Positions 17,593-25,996 of a stretch of 64,000 bases of DNA are shown here, piece by piece. The translations under genes were made by a program, and so were the position numbers. The notes under the pieces were generated by a model. That model saw nothing but the letters and a program-made list of their open reading frames with translations, was not told where the DNA came from and did no database searches. Within the stretch, counting starts at the first letter, position 1; every line of letters begins with the position of its first letter. This DNA comes from Litorimonas sp051251645 (GTDB taxonomy: Bacteria; Pseudomonadota; Alphaproteobacteria; Caulobacterales; Maricaulaceae): the NCBI GenBank assembly GCA_051251645.1, contig JBPOEY010000001.1, forward strand, positions 1,302,001 through 1,366,000. The letters are read 5' to 3'.

Positions 17593-18657
17593 ATGTCCGA
17601 GTCAGATGACCCCACCGCTAAACCGAGCGGACATTGGGAAGCCCGCTCCGCTGAGCAGAGCGACGCAGGCCTGCGCGTTGATCGCTGGCTGTCAAGCTGG
17701 ACTGAGCTGTCCCGCGCTCGGATCAAGAGCTTAATCGAGGCCGGCCAAGTCCGTGTCGACGGCAACATTATTGGCAAGGTTACAGGGAAAATTGTTCCAG
17801 GCCGAGAATATGCGGTCTATGTTCCCCCCCCTGTCGATGACACACCGACGCCCGAAGACATCCCGCTCTCAATTCTTTACGAGGACGAATATCTTATTGT
17901 GCTAGATAAACAGTCTAATCTGACGGTTCATCCCGCGCCTGGATCGCGGTCTGGCACACTCGTCAACGCTTTACTTTTTCATTGCGCAGATAGCCTGTCG
18001 GGCATTGGCGGGGTGATGCGCCCGGGTATTGTTCACCGCCTCGACAAAGACACATCCGGCGTCATGGTCGTCGCTAAGTGCGACAAAGCGCACCGCGGCT
18101 TGGCCGAACAATTCGCCAAACACTCCATGGAACGCGCCTATATTTGCCTCGTTCGGGGACGACCCAATCCGCGCAGCGGTCGGGTTGAAACCCGGCTCGC
18201 GCGCGCGCCACATGACCGCAAAAAAATGGCTGTCGTGCGCGGGACGAACAATAAGCCTCACGCGTCTGAACACGGTCGTCACGCCGTAACGCATTACCAA
18301 ACCCTGCGAGGCTTTGGGCAAAAGAAGAACAGTAGCGTCGGAACCCCCATGGTGGCAGAGGTCGAATGTCGTTTGGAAACCGGGCGAACGCACCAGATCC
18401 GTGTTCACATGGCACATTTGAATGCGCCCCTGCTCGGCGATCCACTTTACGGCAATCAGAAAGCTTTCTTGTCAGATAAATCAGACGTCGAACTGCGCGT
18501 GCGCGAGTCAGTGGCCAATTTCAAACGGCAAGCCCTCCACGCCCGTCTGCTGGGCTTTATCCATCCAATCACGAAAGAGGTCATGTCTTTTGAGACACCG
18601 CCGCCAGCCGATTATCAGGCGCTGGTCGACGCTTTGTCGGAACTCCCGCGCACATAA
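17593..18657 (+). CDS. rluD: 23S rRNA pseudouridine synthase, RluD family
   Basis: A 354-residue RluA/RluD-family enzyme: an N-terminal S4 RNA-binding domain (LRVDRWLSSW to the QVRVDG loop) and the catalytic motif RPGIVHRLDKDTSG with the nucleophile at D151, followed by the ETGRTHQIRVHMAH signature. It isomerises uridines in helix 69 of 23S rRNA if a true RluD. The ATG at 17593 fits the S4 domain; an earlier frame opening at 17551 overlaps the previous gene. The last 43 bp overlap the convergent hydrolase. Confidence 0.9.
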   Translation: MSESDDPTAKPSGHWEARSAEQSDAGLRVDRWLSSWTELSRARIKSLIEAGQVRVDGNIIGKVTGKIVPGREYAVYVPPPVDDTPTPEDIPLSILYEDEYLIVLDKQSNLTVHPAPGSRSGTLVNALLFHCADSLSGIGGVMRPGIVHRLDKDTSGVMVVAKCDKAHRGLAEQFAKHSMERAYICLVRGRPNPRSGRVETRLARAPHDRKKMAVVRGTNNKPHASEHGRHAVTHYQTLRGFGQKKNSSVGTPMVAEVECRLETGRTHQIRVHMAHLNAPLLGDPLYGNQKAFLSDKSDVELRVRESVANFKRQALHARLLGFIHPITKEVMSFETPPPADYQALVDALSELPRT

Positions 18658-19409
18658 CGTTGCGCCCAAGCCGTGAGAACGCGGCCAATATAATCCGCGT
18701 CGCAATCATTTTTGAGCAACAGATGATCCGCTCCGTCTAAGCTGACGAAGCTTTTTGGATGCCGGGCAAAACGAAAGATATGACCAGCATTATCGATATT
18801 GACGACGCGGTCTTGTGGACTGTGGAAAATCAATAGCGCGCGGTCGAGGTCTTCAAGTCCCTGCGCGACATCATGTTTTTTAATATCGTCGAGAAACTGG
18901 TTCTTAATGACAAACGGGCGACCGCCCAACATGACTTCCGCCTGCCCGCTTTCAATTATTTCTTCGAGTTTATCGCCAAAATTATGCACAATATGGGTCG
19001 TGCTGCACGGACTCCCTATCGTTGCGACGGCGGAGACTGACGGTAAGTCCTGCGCCGCTTGCAGCGCCGCCGTTCCGCCAAAACTATGCCCAATGAGTAG
19101 ACCCGGCGCCCGGTAGTTCTCTTCGAGATAGGCGGCGGCAGCTTTTATTTCCTGAACATTTGTCGAAAAATTTGTATCTGAGAAATCACCTCCCGATCCA
19201 CCAAGGCCCGTGAAGTCGAACCGCAGCATCGCGTAACCTTCATCAACAAGTGCCTTCGCAATCGTATGAAGCGGCTTGAAGTTCTTACCAATAGAAAAAC
19301 CATGGGCGAAAACGGCAAAGTCGATGATCTTGTCATCATCGGGAAGGTCGAGCCGTCCGGCCAAATCATGTCCCAAAGCCCCGGGAAATGTAAAACGTTC
19401 GGATTTCAT
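18615..19409 (-). CDS. alpha/beta hydrolase (serine aminopeptidase S33-like)
   Basis: A 264-residue alpha/beta hydrolase. The oxyanion-region motif AHGFS, the nucleophile elbow GHSFGG, an acid in SPQDRVV and a late histidine in DGADHLLL give a complete triad. No signal peptide, so cytoplasmic. The start ATG at 19409 lies 18 bp after the tRNA-Leu gene; the longer open frame is the tRNA read through and is not coding. Some proteins of this type are fused to an OsmC domain, which is absent here. Substrate unknown. Confidence 0.82.
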   Translation of the reverse strand: MKSERFTFPGALGHDLAGRLDLPDDDKIIDFAVFAHGFSIGKNFKPLHTIAKALVDEGYAMLRFDFTGLGGSGGDFSDTNFSTNVQEIKAAAAYLEENYRAPGLLIGHSFGGTAALQAAQDLPSVSAVATIGSPCSTTHIVHNFGDKLEEIIESGQAEVMLGGRPFVIKNQFLDDIKKHDVAQGLEDLDRALLIFHSPQDRVVNIDNAGHIFRFARHPKSFVSLDGADHLLLKNDCDADYIGRVLTAWAQRYVRGSSDKASTSA

Positions 19410-19427
19410 GGCATCATCTCCGAGGAT

Positions 19428-19513
19428 TGGTACGGGCGGCCGGGATCGAACCGGCACTTCCTTGCGGAAAACAGATTTTAAGTCTGTCGCGTCTACCATT
19501 TCGCCACGCCCGC
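19428..19513 (-). tRNA. tRNA-Leu (anticodon UAA)
   Basis: An 86-nt class II tRNA with encoded CCA. The acceptor stem GCGGGCG pairs with CGCCCGT (one G-U at 1-72), the anticodon stem-loop is ACAGA-CTTAAAA-TCTGT giving UAA, the long variable arm TTCCGCAAGGAA is present, and the T arm GCCGGTTCGATCCCGGC is perfect. It decodes UUA. It sits 13 bp after the cinA-like stop and 18 bp before the hydrolase start, so it is probably transcribed within a protein operon. Confidence 0.95.
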
Positions 19514-19526
19514 AGACGAGGCGTCT

Positions 19527-20258
19527 CTAACCTTGAGTAAGGCTCACGACAAGGGTATTTAGGTCCGTTTTTACACGATCCAACTGCGTCTCATTTGGAC
19601 CGCGCGCAACGAAGGACACGCCGCGCAATTCATCGTTGAAAAATGGGTAACTGCCGATCGATACACCAGGGTGGCTCGCCTCAATCGTCGCGAGGGGCGC
19701 GGCTGCATCCCCTTCACCGATCCCTTCGCATGTCACCGTGATCTGATACGTCTTAGCCCCACCTTCGATCCGATGACCAATATCAGCGAGCATCCCACGC
19801 ATGATTTGCGGAACACCCGCGAGCGTAAAGACATTTTTCGTTTGAAATCCCGGGGCTTGACTGACGGGGTTAGCGATCAAGCTAGCGCCATCTGGAATAC
19901 GGGCCATTCGACGACGGGCCGTGTTCAGCTCATCCTCGGCATAGCGTTCGCGCAAACTGTCAAGCGCATCAGCACGTTCTGAAATTCCGAGATCAAACGC
20001 CGCCGCGATACAATCCGCCGTAATATCATCATGGGTCGGCCCGATGCCGCCCGTTGTGAAAACATAATCGAACCGCGCGCTAAACGCGCGCACAGTCCGC
20101 GTAATGACGTCTGCATCATCTGGGAGTATCCGAGCTTCCCCGACGGAGACCCCTAGTGGCCCAAGGAATGTCGCAATTGCCGCGAGATTTGTGTCCTGCG
20201 TTCGACCTGACAGTAATTCATCACCAATCAGCAATATCCCCGCGCTGACGGACTTCAT
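19527..20258 (-). CDS. CinA-type molybdopterin-binding domain protein
   Basis: A 243-residue protein consisting of the N-terminal CinA domain (COG1058; MoaB/MogA fold), seen in GILLIGDELLSGRTQDTN and the signature TTGGIGPTHDD. The C-terminal nicotinamide-nucleotide amidase (PncC) domain is absent, as is common in alphaproteobacteria. Family members with this domain hydrolyse ADP-ribose or FAD in some species. It starts inside the L,D-transpeptidase stop (ATGA), so the two are translated as a pair. Confidence 0.85.
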   Translation of the reverse strand: MKSVSAGILLIGDELLSGRTQDTNLAAIATFLGPLGVSVGEARILPDDADVITRTVRAFSARFDYVFTTGGIGPTHDDITADCIAAAFDLGISERADALDSLRERYAEDELNTARRRMARIPDGASLIANPVSQAPGFQTKNVFTLAGVPQIMRGMLADIGHRIEGGAKTYQITVTCEGIGEGDAAAPLATIEASHPGVSIGSYPFFNDELRGVSFVARGPNETQLDRVKTDLNTLVVSLTQG

Positions 20259-21742
20259 CGCGTATTGGCTTTCCGGTTTATTCCGGCCAGAACAGCCGCG
20301 TCTCGTTCATAGATATCATCGACAAACCGAACCCCCGCATCGTCACTCACGGCGGTCATATAGAGAACATGCACCGGAACTTTGGTCGATAGATCCACCC
20401 GCGTTTCGCGTTTGCTGTCAACCGCCGTGTCGACTCGCGCCCGATCCCAGCCGTCTTTATCGTCGAGCAACCATGCCGTCAGATCGAGCGGGTCTTGTGT
20501 TCGAATACAGCCCGATGAGAATGCGCGTTGTCGTCGCGCAAACAGACCTCGGTCTGGCGTATCGTGTAGATAAACATTGTGGACATTGGGGAACATAATT
20601 TTGACTTGTCCAAGCGCGTTCAAATTTCCGGGCGATTGCCGAATCCGGTAAGGCATCGTCCCTGCCGGAATGGCGTTCCAATCGATGGTTTTTGCATCAA
20701 CAGGCTTGCCATCTTTGCTCAGAACCTGAAAACCTAAGCGCTGAACAGCGGACGGATCGCGCTTGAAAAGGGGGAGCTTATCGCGGCTCGCGAGGCTCAC
20801 AGGCGTTTCCCACCACGGGTTTATAACGACATATTCAATGACGTCGGAAAACACGGGTGTTTTACGGAAGGTCTTGCCGACAATCGCCCCGTGCACACGA
20901 TCAATTTTTCCGTTCCGCCATGCCTGAACGGAAAAATCGGCAATATTAACGCGAACATGTTTCGGGCCCAGATCATCTGGTAACCAGCGCCAACGCTCCA
21001 AATTCACACGAAGCTGATCAACCGCGCGTGAGCCGCCGCGATTGAGCGCCCGCAAGGTCGCCGGGCCGATCAAGCCGTCTTCTTCAAGATTATTGTCCCG
21101 TTGAAACAGGAGCACGGCGGCCTCCATTTCAGCATCAAAAATCCCCGTCGTCGCGATCCCAAGACGCGTCTGCGCAGCCTCAACGCGGTCTGTCGTCATA
21201 CCCGGACGCAGTGTTTCCCCTGCTAGAATTTCAATGTCATTGCGAGGCGGTTCTGCCAAACGCTTCGCCAGCTCGGTCCGTAACGATTGATAAGCCGCAT
21301 GTTGCGGCGCCAGACGATCCAAACTGCTCGCCAATTTGCCATTCGCCAACGCCTCGCGAAGATGCCCGATCAAGTCTGCTTCACGTCCCTTGGCCGTCCA
21401 GTCGGGTTCGACGGATTTCGGGGACAACTTGCCAAAGGCAATATGGGACGCAGCGCTCATCCACGCATCAACAGCGTAAAGCGCCATTTCGCCTTCGGAT
21501 CCATGATCTATCAACGTCGAGAGGTGATAATCCGCCGGATTTAATCCGTGGGCTGCAACGCTGTTCAGAGCCGCGATCAAATCAGCTTGGACAAACGCCG
21601 GTCCCGGAACCACATCTGATCCGTTTGTGTAAGACAACATCGCATTTGGCGCGAGCGGACTAATCGGCCCGGGCGGTGACGCTGCGACCCCCGACGCAAG
21701 TACAAGAGATAAGACGAGACTCGATGAGAAAGTTTTAAACAT
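20255..21742 (-). CDS. L,D-transpeptidase, YcbB/LdtD-like
   Basis: A 495-residue exported enzyme that makes 3-3 crosslinks in peptidoglycan. There is a signal peptide (1-22), a peptidoglycan-binding domain 1 (QTRLGIATTGIFD to GPATLRAL), and a YkuD catalytic domain with HDTPDRGLFARR and the catalytic cysteine at about residue 412 in SSGCIR. The size and the inserted capping region before the cysteine fit the YcbB/LdtD type rather than the small ErfK type. First gene of the unit ldt-cinA-tRNA-Leu-hydrolase, divergent from the EamA transporter. Confidence 0.88.
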   Translation of the reverse strand: MFKTFSSSLVLSLVLASGVAASPPGPISPLAPNAMLSYTNGSDVVPGPAFVQADLIAALNSVAAHGLNPADYHLSTLIDHGSEGEMALYAVDAWMSAASHIAFGKLSPKSVEPDWTAKGREADLIGHLREALANGKLASSLDRLAPQHAAYQSLRTELAKRLAEPPRNDIEILAGETLRPGMTTDRVEAAQTRLGIATTGIFDAEMEAAVLLFQRDNNLEEDGLIGPATLRALNRGGSRAVDQLRVNLERWRWLPDDLGPKHVRVNIADFSVQAWRNGKIDRVHGAIVGKTFRKTPVFSDVIEYVVINPWWETPVSLASRDKLPLFKRDPSAVQRLGFQVLSKDGKPVDAKTIDWNAIPAGTMPYRIRQSPGNLNALGQVKIMFPNVHNVYLHDTPDRGLFARRQRAFSSGCIRTQDPLDLTAWLLDDKDGWDRARVDTAVDSKRETRVDLSTKVPVHVLYMTAVSDDAGVRFVDDIYERDAAVLAGINRKANTR

Positions 21743-21850
21743 ATCCTAGTTTACAGCTTTAAATTGGCGCGTGAAATCATTCTGCTGATACATAACAGTA
21801 AAGTAATTCCAGCCGTTGACCCAACCGCGTCACGCTGCCAACGGCATGAG

Positions 21851-22819
21851 GTGGAAAAACCGCCCTTAACTCGCCCGGCCCTGATCGCTCTCTGTGCTGC
21901 ATTGATTCTGATTTGGGGGAGTGCGTTTAACTTCGTCGGCGTGGCGGTCGATCATATTAGCCCCTTCTGGCTGACGTCGTGGCGGCTGGTTGTCGGCGCG
22001 ACGGTGCTCTCTCTTTATGCCCGTATGACAGGACATCGGTTTCCGCACTTTCGCGATAAGCGGTGGATCTGGTATTCTGTCTTAGGAATGACAGGGGCGG
22101 TCATCCCGTTTCTACTCATGGCGAAGGGGCAATTGACGGTCGATAGCGGTCTGACCGCCGTGATCGTCGGCGCGATGCCCCTCATCACTATTGTTTTGGC
22201 GCATTTCTTTACCGACGAAAAGCTGACCCCGTTTAAAGTTTTTGGCTTCTTTATCGGTTTCTTGGGCGTCGCCGTCCTGTTTATGCCGGATCAATTTGGG
22301 CTGGGCTTAACAGGCGATTGGAAAGCGCAATTGATCATTTTATGTGCGGCCGTTTGCTATGCGGGCACGACCGTTGCCGCCAAGCGCGCGCCCGAAACGT
22401 CCGCACCTATCGGATCTGCCATCATGATGATCGCCGCCAGTATCGCAGGCGTGACGGCCGCTTTGATCGCTGATCCGGGCGGCCATGTGCCGAATGCAAC
22501 GGCGCTGACTATGATCTTACTTTTGGGTTTGGGATCAACGAGTGTCGGCACCATCCTTTATCTTATATTCATCGATCGCGTGGGGCCAAGCGCGATGGCG
22601 CGCTTAAACTACTTCCCGCCCGTGCTCAGCGTCATCTTCGGCGTTTGGTTCCTCTCCGAGCCCTTCACGTGGAAGCTGATTGTCGCGTTTATCGTGATCA
22701 TTATCGGCGTGATGGTCAGTCGGATTTCAAGCCCTTCAGCGCGGCGAAGGGGTTCGCCGATCCCGGATCGGGGGCGTCCTCGCCCTCCGATTCCGGCGGT
22801 AAGGCCAGACCATGATTAA
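21851..22819 (+). CDS. EamA-family (DMT) transporter
   Basis: About 322 residues with ten hydrophobic helices and two EamA repeats (IWGSAFNFVGVAVD in the first, LGSTSVGTILYLIFIDRVG in the second). Drug/metabolite exporters of the inner membrane. No in-frame ATG is available: the frame opens with TTG at 21764 and offers GTG at 21851. I chose GTG because it places about nine residues before helix 1, but the ribosome site is poor in both cases. The C-terminal tail overlaps the convergent thiD by 104 bp. Confidence 0.78.
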   Translation: MEKPPLTRPALIALCAALILIWGSAFNFVGVAVDHISPFWLTSWRLVVGATVLSLYARMTGHRFPHFRDKRWIWYSVLGMTGAVIPFLLMAKGQLTVDSGLTAVIVGAMPLITIVLAHFFTDEKLTPFKVFGFFIGFLGVAVLFMPDQFGLGLTGDWKAQLIILCAAVCYAGTTVAAKRAPETSAPIGSAIMMIAASIAGVTAALIADPGGHVPNATALTMILLLGLGSTSVGTILYLIFIDRVGPSAMARLNYFPPVLSVIFGVWFLSEPFTWKLIVAFIVIIIGVMVSRISSPSARRRGSPIPDRGRPRPPIPAVRPDHD

Positions 22820-23597
22820 GCGGGCCGTGGCCCTGCCCTAATTTCGGTGCGGTGCGGATCGCTTCATAGACGTAATCTCGCGCAGACGAGACAGCCTCTT
22901 CCATTGTCGCGCCGAGCGCTAAGGCGGCTGCGGCCGCGCTCGCCAAGGTGCAACCCGTGCCGTGCGTATGGCGGGAGTAAATTCGAGGTCCGGTCATGAC
23001 CGATGCGCCGTCATCCGAGATCAAGACATCGACGATGGATTTCATATCCAAATGCCCGCCTTTCATGAGCGCCGCATATCCTCCCATTTCAAGTAGTGCT
23101 TTCCCAGCGCGAGACATCTCGTCTGTGTCAGTAATCGTCATCCCGGTCAGGATTTCCGCTTCCGGCACATTCGGCGTAACCAAATCAGAAATCGGCACCA
23201 TCAGCTCTTTCATCAAAGATACGGCGCCTTCGTCCAGCAGTCGATCTCCGCTCGTCGCGACCATGACAGGGTCCAACACGACCAGCACGTCGAGCGGCTC
23301 AATCGCCGCGTGAACAGCACGAATGATGGCGTCTGATCCCAACATGCCGATTTTGATAACATCGACCCCAATATCCTCGACACAAGCGGCAATCTGCGCC
23401 GTCACCATATCAGGCGAGACCAGCTCGACCCGGTGCACGCCGACCGTATTCTGCGCTGTGATCGCCGTGATGGCCGTCATCGAATAAGCACCAAATGCCG
23501 CACAGGCTTTGATGTCGGCTTGGATACCCGCGCCACCCGAGGAGTCAGAGCCAGCAATAATAAGGACACGGCCTGTTGTAGGGTTAGAAGTAGTCAT
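22716..23597 (-). CDS. thiD: hydroxymethylpyrimidine/phosphomethylpyrimidine kinase
   Basis: A 293-residue ribokinase-fold enzyme phosphorylating HMP to HMP-PP for thiamine. Motifs: IIAGSDSSGGAGIQAD at the N-terminus, AITAQNTVGVH, LDPVMVATSGD, and the catalytic GTGCTLASA near the C-terminus. No ThiE domain is fused. It starts 14 bp inside the end of the AT-rich membrane gene and is the last gene of folP-orphan-thiD. No TPP riboswitch is seen upstream, which suits expression from the folP promoter. Confidence 0.93.
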   Translation of the reverse strand: MTTSNPTTGRVLIIAGSDSSGGAGIQADIKACAAFGAYSMTAITAITAQNTVGVHRVELVSPDMVTAQIAACVEDIGVDVIKIGMLGSDAIIRAVHAAIEPLDVLVVLDPVMVATSGDRLLDEGAVSLMKELMVPISDLVTPNVPEAEILTGMTITDTDEMSRAGKALLEMGGYAALMKGGHLDMKSIVDVLISDDGASVMTGPRIYSRHTHGTGCTLASAAAAALALGATMEEAVSSARDYVYEAIRTAPKLGQGHGPLNHGLALPPESEGEDAPDPGSANPFAALKGLKSD

Positions 23598-24168
23598 TAG
23601 TAAACATGCCCAATAGAGGGAAAAATATCGCGCTCAATAAGGAAATGATACCAAGAATAAAACTAGCAAGTAGCAATTTCCGTAAGCTTGAAGACTTTTT
23701 TCGATTAAGAAATGCGCTTTTTTCATGATTCACTGCAGCATCGTTCTGTGAGTTTAAAAGAACTTGAGATTGTTCATCAAATCTACCTCCATTCTTTATG
23801 GCGGAAGCTCTAGCATCCTCAACCAAATGTCGAAAATGTTGAGCGTTTGACTTATCCCGATAATATCCCTCTTCTTGAGACAAACTTACCGCTAAAAATA
23901 TAGTGCCAACAATAAAGAGTATAAATCCGGCTGAAAATAGGAGTGTGGACCAGATTAAAAGTTCTCTGATTTCAAGCGTAGTTGAGCTATCAATTACGGC
24001 ATTTGCTGAAAGCACTAACCCACCTGAAGTTACGGCAAGCAATATTGAGAGACATTTTTTCTCAACATCAACGGATAGCTCACGATAGTGATCGGCAAGC
24101 TCGGAGAAATTTTCCGATCTTTTCTCAGTTATAGACAATGTTGGTGTATTTTCTTTCACTTCTGACAT
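23584..24168 (-). CDS. hypothetical membrane protein, AT-rich
   Basis: A 194-residue protein with no family I recognise. It has a soluble helical start containing LADHYRELSVDVEKKC, a hydrophobic pair (about 40-60 and 70-95), a charged central helix region, and a last hydrophobic segment (about 165-188). The ATG at 24168 follows GGGAGGGG, a very strong ribosome site. Base composition is clearly more AT-rich than all neighbours, with many AAA/ATT codons, suggesting recent acquisition. It overlaps folP by 13 bp and thiD by 14 bp, so it fits the operon exactly. Confidence 0.75.
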   Translation of the reverse strand: MSEVKENTPTLSITEKRSENFSELADHYRELSVDVEKKCLSILLAVTSGGLVLSANAVIDSSTTLEIRELLIWSTLLFSAGFILFIVGTIFLAVSLSQEEGYYRDKSNAQHFRHLVEDARASAIKNGGRFDEQSQVLLNSQNDAAVNHEKSAFLNRKKSSSLRKLLLASFILGIISLLSAIFFPLLGMFTNDYF

Positions 24169-24968
24169 ATCCCCTCCCAAACCCTAAGCGCCTGCCGCGT
24201 CTCTGCCACATCATGCAAACGCAAAATTTCCGCGCCCTCTTTCGCTGCGAACAAAGCACTCGCAAGCGACCCGCCTAGTCGCTGCTCAACCGGGCTACCG
24301 TCGATCTTCTGAATGAAGCTCTTGCGCGACGTGCCGATCAGGGTCGGTGCGAGGGCGGCGAACTTGGCCGTGTGACGGAGAATCGTCAGATTATCCGCCA
24401 GCCGCTTGCCAAAGCCTATGCCCGGATCAATCGTGATCTGATCCCGCTCGATCCCGGCGGCCTCACACACGGCGATCCGCGCGCTCAGAAAGGCCAGCAC
24501 CTCATCCACCGGATCATCATAGTTCGGCCTGTCCTGCATCATCTCCGGCGTCCCTTGCGCGTGCATGAGGATGACCGGACAGTCGAGGTCCGCGGCGAGC
24601 GCAACGCTCTCGTTTGAATAGGTCAGGGCCGAGACATCATTCCAAATGTCCGCTCCGGCCAAAATCGCGGCTTCAGCGACTTCGGGCTTGCGTGTATCAA
24701 TGCTGATAAGCGGACCGGGATCATCGTCTTGCGTGGCGGTGCGGATAGCTCTGATCACCGGGACGACGCGGTCCCGTTCTTCTGCCCACGGGACGGTGAG
24801 CGCGCCCGGTCGTGTGCTTTCTCCGCCAATATCGAGAATATCTGCGCCTTGGTCGATCAATCGGCGCGCGTGGCGCACCGCAGCATCGAGATCGCTAAAT
24901 TGTCCGCCATCCGAGAAACTATCCGGCGTGACATTCAAAATGCCCATGATTTTGGGTCGTCGAAACAT
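24156..24968 (-). CDS. folP: dihydropteroate synthase
   Basis: A 270-residue TIM-barrel enzyme joining p-aminobenzoate to dihydropterin pyrophosphate. The two family signatures are clear: MGILNVTPDSFSDGG at the N-terminus and ILDIGGESTRPGA, with DPGIGFGKR and the late GTSRKSFI. Target of sulfonamides. It heads the minus-strand unit folP-orphan-thiD and is divergent from the TonB-like orphan with a 98-bp gap. Confidence 0.95.
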   Translation of the reverse strand: MFRRPKIMGILNVTPDSFSDGGQFSDLDAAVRHARRLIDQGADILDIGGESTRPGALTVPWAEERDRVVPVIRAIRTATQDDDPGPLISIDTRKPEVAEAAILAGADIWNDVSALTYSNESVALAADLDCPVILMHAQGTPEMMQDRPNYDDPVDEVLAFLSARIAVCEAAGIERDQITIDPGIGFGKRLADNLTILRHTAKFAALAPTLIGTSRKSFIQKIDGSPVEQRLGGSLASALFAAKEGAEILRLHDVAETRQALRVWEGICQK

Positions 24969-25066
24969 GACTCACGCGTAGCGTGCCCTATACGATACGC
25001 CAACCTGTCCATTTCACTACATGGCTGTAAGTTGCATTCAAGGCCGCATAAACTGAGAACAGCTTC

Positions 25067-25978
25067 GTGCAGCGAACAAGTGATAAGCGTCGTTTATGGG
25101 TGGCCGTTTTGACCGCACTGTCGCTCCATATCCTTGTCATCAGTCTTGCTTCACGCCATGTCCCAAAACCTAAACCGAATAATGACAGATCTATTCCTGT
25201 TCAACTCGTGGTGTTTGATAGTCCGGAAACGCCCGTGCCGCACGCGGTGTCGCCCCTCCCAGACATCACAGAACCCGCGCCACAAAGCTCTCCTATAACA
25301 GAGCTCAAGCCGACACTTAGACACAGGTTGAAAAACCAAACTGACCCAATAGCTGAACCCGTTCTATATAAAGACGGTTCAGGTATGGGTGACGGAACAC
25401 GACGGACTAAAGCCGATGATCACGTTCTAAAAGCGCCTCCTTCAAGGGTTACATTTAATGATCGTTGGCAACTGACTGAACCAGCATCGACCAGCACAAT
25501 CTCGCCCGTCGTCGCGGGTCTGGCCGCAACGCTTGATTGCTCTAGAGGATTTAAGATTGATTGCGCGGCACAACGAAAGCAAATTTTTGCAGAGCAACAA
25601 CTGAGTGAAACCGACAAAGTCTGGATGCCGACTTACGCCCACTCCGGTTTATCCGATGCGCGCTTTCGGGGTATGAGCGAAGCTCAAATACGCTCGGAGC
25701 TTTCGATACCAACAGCCGGAGAAAACGGATGGTCAATTCCCATCATCAATCTGGCTATTATCGACAGTAGTTGGACAGACCAATTCTACGGCGTGAACAA
25801 GACATGTAAAATAAAATGGGGGTTGGCTCCAGATGGCGAGGCCACCATCAACCGCGACTGTGAGCCGCTCGCAAAGTCTCAGAAAGATATGCCAATGTTG
25901 CGACGCAACACATGGCAACCCGGCGGAGCCGAACCAGAGACTATCCCCAATTGGCTATTAAAGGCTCCGCCTGAATAA
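25067..25978 (+). CDS. hypothetical protein with TonB-like membrane anchor
   Basis: 303 residues from a GTG start. The N-terminus (about 10-30) is a single TM helix followed by KPKP and IPVQLVVFDSPETP, the same layout as TonB-type energy transducers, and a proline-rich linker. The C-terminal half does not look like a TonB domain; it has four cysteines (LDC, KIDC, KTC, RDC) that could form disulfides in the periplasm. So I expect an inner-membrane-anchored periplasmic protein of unknown role. Alone between folP and the convergent ftsH. Confidence 0.6.
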   Translation: MQRTSDKRRLWVAVLTALSLHILVISLASRHVPKPKPNNDRSIPVQLVVFDSPETPVPHAVSPLPDITEPAPQSSPITELKPTLRHRLKNQTDPIAEPVLYKDGSGMGDGTRRTKADDHVLKAPPSRVTFNDRWQLTEPASTSTISPVVAGLAATLDCSRGFKIDCAAQRKQIFAEQQLSETDKVWMPTYAHSGLSDARFRGMSEAQIRSELSIPTAGENGWSIPIINLAIIDSSWTDQFYGVNKTCKIKWGLAPDGEATINRDCEPLAKSQKDMPMLRRNTWQPGGAEPETIPNWLLKAPPE

Positions 25979-25996
25979 TCGCACGCTTTGTTAAAG

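Noticed and set aside
19410..19499. N-terminal extension of the alpha/beta hydrolase frame
   Set aside because: The extra residues are the tRNA-Leu gene read as protein; the ATG at 19409 is the first credible start.
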